NCBI GenBank assembly: GCA_964564305.1
Contig: CAZMAM010000027.1
Span: 1-20,343, forward strand
DNA length: 20,343 bases
Direction of reading: 5' to 3'
Source: RGIG1959 sp964564305
GTDB lineage: Bacteria > Bacillota > Clostridia > Oscillospirales > Acutalibacteraceae
Shown piece after piece: positions 15,933 to 20,343 of this stretch. Position 1 is the first letter of the stretch. Each line of letters begins with the position of its first letter. The notes under the pieces are model-generated. The model saw only the letters and a program-made list of their open reading frames with translations. It had not been told where the DNA came from and ran no database searches. The translations under genes and the position numbers were made by a program.

Positions 15933-16441
15933 CGGTTGAGGATTTGCGCGAAGCGGCAAAATTTCTGCGCGCCGGCGACCGTATTTTGCTTTCCGGAACC
16001 GTTTACACCGCCCGTGACGCGGCGCATAAACGCATAAAAGCCCTGATGGATAAAGGTCTTCCTTTGCCGTTTGCGCTCCAAGACGCCGTGATTTACTATT
16101 GCGGCGCCACACCGGCTCCGGACGGAAGCCCTATCGGATCCTGTGGGCCGACCACTTCCGGTCGCATGGATGCGTATGCTCCTTCTTTGTACGATTGTGG
16201 GCTTTGCGCCACTATCGGCAAAGGCAAACGCGGCGATCAGGTGATTTGCGCTATCCGGCGAAACGGTGCGTTATATCTCTGCGCCGTAGGAGGCGCCGGG
16301 GCGTTGGCGGCCAAATGCGTGCAATCACTTGAGGTGATTGCGTTTGAAGATTTGGGCTGTGAAGCGATTAAACGGCTGACCGTTGCGGATTTTCCATTGA
16401 TTGTGGCGGTGGATAACGTCGGTGAAAATTTGTTCGTTTAA
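15914..16441 (+). CDS. Fumarate hydratase / L-tartrate dehydratase class I, beta subunit
   Basis: A 175-residue protein of the FumA/TtdB C-terminal family; with its alpha partner it would form an iron-sulfur hydratase interconverting fumarate and malate (or acting on tartrate). Signature blocks are clear: SGTVYTARDAAHKR (27-40), YYCGATPAPDG (61-71), GSCGPTTSGRMDAYAP (75-90) and GKGKR (102-106). The usual N-terminus, M-E-x-R-K-I, is present as (I)EARKITVEDL, but its first codon is ATC at 15914, placed 8 nt after a perfect GGAGG. The only orthodox start nearby, TTG 15944, has a GAGGA just 1 nt away and removes ten conserved residues. I therefore list 15914 as the likely start. No alpha subunit gene lies next to it, which is unusual. 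Confidence 0.8.
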   Translation: MEARKITVEDLREAAKFLRAGDRILLSGTVYTARDAAHKRIKALMDKGLPLPFALQDAVIYYCGATPAPDGSPIGSCGPTTSGRMDAYAPSLYDCGLCATIGKGKRGDQVICAIRRNGALYLCAVGGAGALAAKCVQSLEVIAFEDLGCEAIKRLTVADFPLIVAVDNVGENLFV

Positions 16442-16449
16442 GGCATTAT

Positions 16450-16474
16450 CGCATTAAGTGTGCGTTTTTGTTTT
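16450..16474 (+). terminator. Weak terminator after the fumarase beta gene
   Basis: CGCA (16450-16453) pairs with TGCG (16461-16464), extended by a G-U pair, and is followed by TTTTTGTTTT. Short stem, strong U tract. Confidence 0.35.
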
Positions 16475-16663
16475 CAGTGAGCTCGGCGAAATCCTTTTTC
16501 CGGCTGTGTTTCAAAGATATGATTGGTTTACGGTTTTTTCCGTGATTATTTTTCTATCTTAAAATGCCATCTTTGGCGTTCTTCTGTGATTTTCGGGCAG
16601 TACCGGATGGCAAATCATTGCTGTATTCTTGATCATTCGGATCATGACACATTTATACACATT

Positions 16664-16692
16664 TTTACAATGCATATGAAGTGGCCTAATAT
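16664..16692 (+). promoter_or_regulatory. Promoter of the ydbC-like gene and uppP
   Basis: TTTACA (16664-16669), 17-nt spacer, TAATAT (16687-16692). The transcript would begin only about 18 nt before the ATG at 16717, just upstream of AAGGAGGAAA. The rest of 16442-16663 shows nothing definite. Confidence 0.55.
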
Positions 16693-16716
16693 TAAATATT
16701 GTAAGGAGGAAACGGT

Positions 16717-16938
16717 ATGGCGGAATTAACATATGAAATTGTCAAAGAACTCGGAGTACTTTCCGAATCTCCTTCCGGTTGGAAGAAAGAACTGAATCTG
16801 ATCAGTTGGAACGGGCGTGCGGCGAAATACGATATTCGGGATTGGGCTCCGGATCATGCCAAAATGGCAAAGGGATGTACGTTGTCCCCAGATGAGACAA
16901 TATTGCTGCGCGATTTGCTGAACGAAATTGATCTGTAA
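16717..16938 (+). CDS. YdbC/PC4-like single-strand nucleic-acid-binding protein
   Basis: A 73-residue protein, with AAGGAGG 6 nt before the ATG. GWKKELNLISWNGRAAKYDI (21-40) followed by RDWAPDHAKMAKG (41-53) is the hallmark of the bacterial YdbC branch of the PC4/p15 family, whose members bind single-stranded DNA as dimers. Length and residues are fully typical. The role in bacteria is poorly known; effects on transcription or on DNA exposed in repair are suggested by the fold. It is 15 nt from uppP and probably cotranscribed. Confidence 0.88.
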   Translation: MAELTYEIVKELGVLSESPSGWKKELNLISWNGRAAKYDIRDWAPDHAKMAKGCTLSPDETILLRDLLNEIDL

Positions 16939-16953
16939 AGGCGGGAAAAGCCG

Positions 16954-17796
16954 ATGGAGACCTTTATTCTGATTTTGCAAGCCATTGTACAGGGTATTGT
17001 ACAGGGCATCACCGAATGGCTTCCGATAAGCAGCACGGGCCATATTCTGCTACTTAATGCCGTTTGGAAAATGCAGGTGAGCGAAGCCTTTATGAATGTT
17101 TTTAAGGTGGTTATTCAGTTGGGCTCCGTTTTGGCGGTTGTGGTGCTCTATTTTCATCGGTTGAATCCTTTTTCCAAAAGAAAAACGCCCGAACAGAAAA
17201 AAAGAACTTTTTCCCTGTGGGGCAAGGTTCTGGTCGGAAGTATTCCGGTAGCCGTCATCGGTTTGCTGCTTGATGATTTTATCGATCTGTATCTTTCAAT
17301 CCCGGCGGTGATTGCCGCGGCGTTGATTTTGTACGGCATCGCGTTTATCTGGGTAGAAAATCGCCGGCGCACGCCGACCATCACGCATATGCGGGATCTC
17401 GATTATAAAACGGCGCTGAAAATCGGCTGTTTTGAAACCCTGTCTTTAATTCCGGGGACTTCGCGTTCCGGGTCAACAATTTTAGGTGCGATGCTTTTAG
17501 GCACAACCCGGCCGTTGGCGGCGGAATTCTCCTTTTTTATGGCCATTCCCGCCATGGTTGGCGCAAGCGGACTCAAACTGGTGAAATCTTTTGCGGGCGG
17601 CGTGTCCTTTATGGGCAGAGAATGGGTGGCTCTGATAGTGGCCACGGCGGTTTCGTTTGTGGTGTCTCTGTTTGCCATTCGTTTTCTGATGGGCTTTATC
17701 AAAAAGCACAATTTCAAGCCATTCGGCATTTATCGCATTATTCTCGGCATCGTGGTGCTCATCTGTGTGTTTGCCGCGCCGAAATTATTTACCTAA
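16954..17796 (+). CDS. uppP: Undecaprenyl-diphosphatase UppP/BacA
   Basis: A 280-residue polytopic membrane enzyme that dephosphorylates undecaprenyl diphosphate, recycling the lipid carrier for peptidoglycan and other wall polymers; family members also give bacitracin tolerance. ATG 16954 follows AAAGGCGGG. The two signature regions are intact: QGITEWLPISSTGH (17-30), with Glu21 and His30, and PGTSRSGSTI (about 168-177). Several hydrophobic helices follow, ending at FAAPKLF. Length is normal. It may be functionally related to the surface-polymer genes at 3.8-6.7 kb, but it is far from them and has its own promoter. Confidence 0.95.
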   Translation: METFILILQAIVQGIVQGITEWLPISSTGHILLLNAVWKMQVSEAFMNVFKVVIQLGSVLAVVVLYFHRLNPFSKRKTPEQKKRTFSLWGKVLVGSIPVAVIGLLLDDFIDLYLSIPAVIAAALILYGIAFIWVENRRRTPTITHMRDLDYKTALKIGCFETLSLIPGTSRSGSTILGAMLLGTTRPLAAEFSFFMAIPAMVGASGLKLVKSFAGGVSFMGREWVALIVATAVSFVVSLFAIRFLMGFIKKHNFKPFGIYRIILGIVVLICVFAAPKLFT

Positions 17797-17804
17797 GTCG
17801 GTGC

Positions 17805-17857
17805 CGCAAACGAAAAGGTACTCAGCGCATAAGCGCTTGCTTGCGGTATCGTTTGCG
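17805..17857 (+). other. Structured region downstream of uppP
   Basis: CGCAAACGA (17805-17813) pairs perfectly with TCGTTTGCG (17849-17857), enclosing a second perfect hairpin, AGCGC-ATAA-GCGCT (17824-17837). No U tract follows. It could be an mRNA 3' structure or a small RNA part; no family recognised. Confidence 0.4.
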
Positions 17858-17904
17858 ACGTTTCGCGCAAAATGTTCTAAAGCAGCATCGATCCAGTAAA
17901 CAGC

Positions 17905-17947
17905 ACAATAAGAGAAGCCGCCGCAAGCTTATGTGCTTGCGGCGGCT
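17905..17947 (-). terminator. Terminator of the initiator tRNA gene, perhaps bidirectional
   Basis: A perfect 13-bp stem, AGCCGCCGCAAGC (17916-17928) with GCTTGCGGCGGCT (17935-17947), loop TTATGT. On the minus strand it is followed by TCTCTTATTG. It begins one base after the encoded CCA of the tRNA. It may also end uppP transcripts coming from the other side. Confidence 0.8.
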
Positions 17948-17948
17948 T

Positions 17949-18023
17949 TGGTTGCGGGGGATAGATTTGAACTACCGGCCTTCGGGTTATGAGCCCGACG
18001 AGCTACCCCTGCTCCACCCCGCT
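17949..18023 (-). tRNA. Initiator tRNA-fMet (CAT)
   Basis: The minus strand reads GCGGGGTGGAGCAG at the 5' end and CCCCGCAACCA at the 3' end, with CCA encoded. The anticodon arm TCGGGCTCATAACCCGA has the three G-C pairs typical of initiator tRNA. The T arm holds GTTCAAATC. Position 1 appears to be A facing A72, so the required 1-72 mismatch is kept but differs from the common C1-A72. The D loop is about two bases shorter than usual. Total 75 nt. Confidence 0.93.
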
Positions 18024-18044
18024 GTATTTCTTCGCAACACCATT

Positions 18045-18073
18045 ATTATAATCGATATGTCGGTAAAATGCAA
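18045..18073 (-). promoter_or_regulatory. Promoter of the initiator tRNA
   Basis: On the minus strand TTGCAT (18073-18068), a 17-nt spacer, and a perfect TATAAT (18050-18045), about 22 nt before the mature 5' end. Confidence 0.75.
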
Positions 18074-18308
18074 CCCCTTTTTCGCATTCTTTTGAAATTT
18101 GTGCGAAAATTCCAAGGATGTGAGAGACAGATGTGGGATGAAACGGTGAAGGGGGAGGATAAATCGATCCGAAGTTTCAAAAACAGAATTATACCATGTA
18201 AAGCCTTTCTTGCCGTCCTTAGGGATAATATCGCACAAGAGAGCCATGGATAAATGACATCGTTTAATGCGGATTACAACAGTATGTATCAGCAAAACTG
18301 TTTTGTTT

Positions 18309-18328
18309 GGGGATTATTGGGGATTATT
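18309..18328 (+). repeat. Tandem GGGGATTATT, two units
   Basis: Two exact 10-bp units, 18309-18318 and 18319-18328, directly before the ATCTATCTCTT repeats. Confidence 0.7.
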
Positions 18329-18337
18329 AAGAGTTCC

Positions 18338-18375
18338 ATCTATCTCTTTTCAATCTATCTCTTAATCTATCTCTT
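18338..18375 (+). repeat. ATCTATCTCTT repeated three times
   Basis: Exact 11-bp units at 18338-18348, 18353-18363 and 18365-18375, with spacings of 4 and 1 bp. Low-complexity pyrimidine-rich sequence; the function is unknown. Confidence 0.75.
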
Positions 18376-18404
18376 TAGGTGAAATAATCGGATGCATACG
18401 GTAA

Positions 18405-18444
18405 TCGGCGCAGATTCCAAAATAAATCTGCGCCGACGGCTTTT
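18405..18444. terminator. Terminator hairpin below the beta-solenoid gene
   Basis: TCGGCGCAGATT (18405-18416) pairs perfectly with AATCTGCGCCGA (18425-18436), loop CCAAAATA. T4 follows at 18441-18444 on the plus strand; on the minus strand only TT follows. From its place 36 nt after the minus-strand gene it most likely ends that operon. Confidence 0.6.
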
Positions 18445-18472
18445 CTGAGTTGCTATTTGTTTTGCCAGAGTT

Positions 18473-19726
18473 TTACATTTTATATTGCGCAGCATCGATG
18501 ACATCGGCGTTCTTTTTTTCATCGATTCCGCTTAAAATATCACTCAATATCCCTTTTCCGCTCTCCTCGCCTTTGATGGCCATTTTTATTTCGGCCACAT
18601 CTGTGTTCACCGAGTTTCCGGCCTCTATATCGGCTACATCTTTACAAACTGTACTCACCGCTTCTTCCTGTTCGTCGGAGCAGCAGACCAGTGCGCAGTC
18701 GTATATGCACAGCCTCTCCAGAATCTCATCGGGGGTGAGATCTTTCGACAGCGTCACTTTTGCGCAGTCGATCACATCCACACCGGCGGGATATTTTTTT
18801 AATACGGATTTTCCGATTTTCACGCTGACTCGGTCAGATATACGCCCTCTGTCGGTGTCGATTATTTCCAGTTTAGCGCAGACACAGCTCACACGGTTGA
18901 AAGCCTCCTCAAGCGTTTGGCTGACCTGAACACAACCGTCCGCAAACAGATAGTTCAACTGTGAGAGCGCTTGTGCATCGTTGACGGTGACATTACCCGT
19001 TACACAGATTCTCGGGCCGTACTTTCGAATGGCGGAGGAGTTCAGTTCCAAATCCCCTTTTACCAAAACAGCGCCCTGCGGAACACGGACGATTTCGGCG
19101 TCCTCGTTAAACAGTGCGGCAACAGTAACGGCAAATTTTTCCGAAACGATAAATTTGTGTGCTTCAAATTTGATATTTTTTTCAACCAAAGCTTTTGCCG
19201 CTGCATCATCGAGAAAATACAATGTTTTTGAGCAGTAGTAAAGGGGATTTTCGGCTCTTGCCGCGAATAGATCGTCAATAGCGGTATTGGATTTCAGAAT
19301 GACCGCTCCATCGGGGTAATATTCCGCACTGCCGTTCACCGTCATGTTTTGACATTGGCCTTTCATGCTGCGGGGCATTCGCACCGTTCCGTTCACAAAT
19401 ACCTTGCAGAAGCTTTTTACGGCTTCCAAACTGCCGCTTGCTACCGTCAGGTTTCCGTTGACAATTAAGCACACTCCGGTTCCGTCGGTGTCCGGGCCGA
19501 TTTCATCGGAACCGTTAATCGTCTTAATTTCAATGTCTTCTTCGTCCGGTATTTCGAGGACGGTGGCTACGTTTAAGGAAACGGGATAACGGCTCAGCAA
19601 GTCCTTTGCCCGTTTTCCTTCTATCAGCACGGCTGCGGTGATTTCGGTGGATTCATAGGCCTGCAAGCTGTCCTCGGTTACCTCTCTCGCATCACAGATG
19701 GCAGCGTTGATTACTTTTTTCTTCAC
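18473..19726 (-). CDS. Cys-rich protein with bactofilin-like beta-solenoid repeats, in a sigma-factor operon
   Basis: A 417-residue protein. GTG 19726 is chosen because AGGAGG lies 8 nt upstream; that site directly abuts the sigma-factor stop codon, so the genes are coupled. There is no signal peptide and no membrane helix, so it is probably cytoplasmic. A repeated V-x-G-x-(L/V) pattern is visible: LIVNGNLTVASG (about 87-98), VFVNGTVRMP (109-118), MTVNGSAEYYPDG (128-140), VLVKGDLELNS (220-230) and ICVTGNVTVND (240-250). This suggests stacked beta-solenoid rungs like those of polymer-forming bactofilins. Cysteine is frequent in the C-terminal half. It is not a recognisable anti-sigma factor. 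Function unknown. Confidence 0.65.
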   Translation of the reverse strand: MKKKVINAAICDAREVTEDSLQAYESTEITAAVLIEGKRAKDLLSRYPVSLNVATVLEIPDEEDIEIKTINGSDEIGPDTDGTGVCLIVNGNLTVASGSLEAVKSFCKVFVNGTVRMPRSMKGQCQNMTVNGSAEYYPDGAVILKSNTAIDDLFAARAENPLYYCSKTLYFLDDAAAKALVEKNIKFEAHKFIVSEKFAVTVAALFNEDAEIVRVPQGAVLVKGDLELNSSAIRKYGPRICVTGNVTVNDAQALSQLNYLFADGCVQVSQTLEEAFNRVSCVCAKLEIIDTDRGRISDRVSVKIGKSVLKKYPAGVDVIDCAKVTLSKDLTPDEILERLCIYDCALVCCSDEQEEAVSTVCKDVADIEAGNSVNTDVAEIKMAIKGEESGKGILSDILSGIDEKKNADVIDAAQYKM

Positions 19727-19740
19727 AGTGACTTCCTCCT

Positions 19741-20209
19741 TTAGTCTTTTAACTGTTCCTTCAGGGCGTTTCGAACACGGCTCAGCATTGCCCTTATGCC
19801 CGATGGTGAAAGGCCGTATTCCGTTGCGAGTTCTTGGGATGTGTAGCCGCAATAGTAGCGTTTTACAAATACGGACGCAAGCTCCGCCGGAAGTTTTGCC
19901 AGCAACATCGCCGTTTCCGGCGCGAAGACATCTTCGTCCCCAACTTGCTTTGACAGCAGATTGGCAACATTTTTGCGCAGATTTTCTCTTCGGCTGCCGT
20001 CATAAGTGATCGTAAAAAAGGTTTCTCGCTACCTTGTAGAGCCACGCCTTCTGCTGTTTTTCCTCAAGTTCCTCAAGGGTATCAAGATGAGAGAGCGCCC
20101 GCATAAAGGTTTCCTGCAACAAATTCTCGGCATCATCGGGATTTCTGCACATCATGCGGCAATACCTGAGCAATTCACTGCGGTAAACCGTGTACAGCTT
20201 GGTTATCAT
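19741..20209 (-). pseudogene. ECF-type sigma factor split by a one-base frameshift
   Basis: Region 2 is clear in one frame (YRSELLRYCRMMCRNPDDAE, then LLQETFMRALSHL and WLYKVARNLFYDHL). That frame stops at TGA near 20000. Region 4 continues one base on: DGSRRENLRKN, LAKLPAELASVFVKRYYCGY, TSQELATEYGLSPSGIRAML, SRVRNALKEQLKD and a TAA at 19741. Together they make a normal-length sigma factor of about 155 residues, so a single extra base in or near the A6 run at 20014-20019 (plus strand) or at about 20000-20006 breaks it. ATG 20209 is preferred (GAGAGGG 9 nt upstream); ATG 20215 is the alternative. It may be a sequencing error, a true mutation or, less likely, programmed shifting. No anti-sigma gene lies beside it. 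Confidence 0.75.
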
Positions 20210-20243
20210 CGCCATTTTCCCTCTCTTTCGCCGGCCTTTCACT

Positions 20244-20275
20244 ATTATGACGCATGAGAAGCGCAAAGTGTTTTT
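20244..20275 (-). promoter_or_regulatory. Possible ECF-type autoregulated promoter
   Basis: On the minus strand AAAAACAC (20275-20268) lies about 15 nt before CGTC (20252-20249), which runs into CATAAT (20249-20244). AAC-like -35 and CGTC -10 motifs are usual for ECF sigma targets. Start of transcription would be about 28 nt before ATG 20209. Weak evidence. Confidence 0.3.
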
Positions 20276-20284
20276 GAAAATGAA

Positions 20285-20298
20285 AATTTTCGAAAATT
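20285..20298. promoter_or_regulatory. Perfect 14-bp palindrome upstream of the sigma gene
   Basis: AATTTTCGAAAATT reads the same on both strands and lies just above the possible -35 box. It may be an operator for a dimeric regulator; AT-rich chance symmetry is also possible. Confidence 0.3.
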
Positions 20299-20343
20299 GC
20301 AATAATAAGTTGAACACGCTACTCGAACACTGACGATTGAATC

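Larger units (their letters stand above)
18024..18472. other. Intergenic region upstream of the tRNA
   Basis: About 450 bp without a convincing gene. It holds the tRNA promoter (18045-18073), two sets of short tandem repeats (18309-18328 and 18338-18375) and a 12-bp-stem hairpin (18405-18436). A 61-codon plus-strand frame at 18068-18253 lacks a ribosome binding site. Confidence 0.5.

Noticed and set aside
16455..16500. A fifth copy of the dispersed repeat (GCGTTTTTGTTTTCAG, later CGAAATCC)
   Set aside because: Only the T-rich part resembles the family; the CTGACGAAAAAT core is not kept.
18309..18375. CRISPR array
   Set aside because: Units are 10-11 bp with almost no spacers; no cas genes are present.

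Overview
The window looks like a chromosomal segment of an anaerobic Gram-positive clostridium, probably of the Oscillospiraceae/Ruminococcaceae kind. This is inferred from strong AGGAGG-type ribosome binding sites, roughly balanced base composition, dockerin-like modules, an OadG/OadB sodium-pump decarboxylase pair, a YdbC/PC4-type small protein, a DivIVA-like coiled coil and a clostridial type of UppP. Species cannot be fixed from the sequence alone.

Layout. (1) 141-7341: a probable polycistron for cell-surface work. It starts at a good promoter and has a leader of about 280 nt. Two tandem paralogous secreted proteins follow (N-terminal dockerin-like module(s), two GBS_Bsp-like repeats, transglutaminase-like C-terminus), then an AlgI-type MBOAT acyltransferase, a DHHW/AlgJ-like SGNH protein and a membrane-anchored Thr/Ala/Pro-rich protein. 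The middle of the two paralogues is the same at DNA level for about 716 bp, the mark of recent gene conversion or duplication. (2) 7627-9583: promoter, OadG, OadB, GC-rich hairpin. The carboxyltransferase (alpha) and biotin carrier are absent. (3) 9601-12983: PcrA/UvrD helicase overlapping a D-2-hydroxyacid dehydrogenase by 4 nt. (4) 13067-13708 (minus): orotate-phosphoribosyltransferase-like gene, bracketed by inverted copies of a short intergenic repeat. (5) 14124-16441: tcdA, then a promoter, a DivIVA-like gene with a probable C-terminal frameshift, and a fumarase/tartrate-dehydratase beta subunit without its alpha partner and without a normal start codon at the expected place. (6) 16664-17796: promoter, YdbC/PC4-like gene, uppP. 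(7) 17949-18023 (minus): initiator tRNA-Met with its own promoter and terminator. (8) 18473-20209 (minus): an ECF-type sigma factor broken by a one-base frameshift, followed at once by a Cys-rich protein with bactofilin-like beta-solenoid repeats.

Most interesting: the dockerin/GBS_Bsp/transglutaminase pair joined to an O-acetylation pair in one transcription unit; the conversion tract between the paralogues; and a dispersed, partly palindromic intergenic repeat family (241-407, 12991-13068, 13812-13850, 13942-14070) that ends in U-tract/terminator-like cores and flanks one gene as inverted repeats. Three frame or start anomalies (15.7 kb, 15.9 kb, 20.0 kb) are either assembly errors or real changes and deserve a read-level check.
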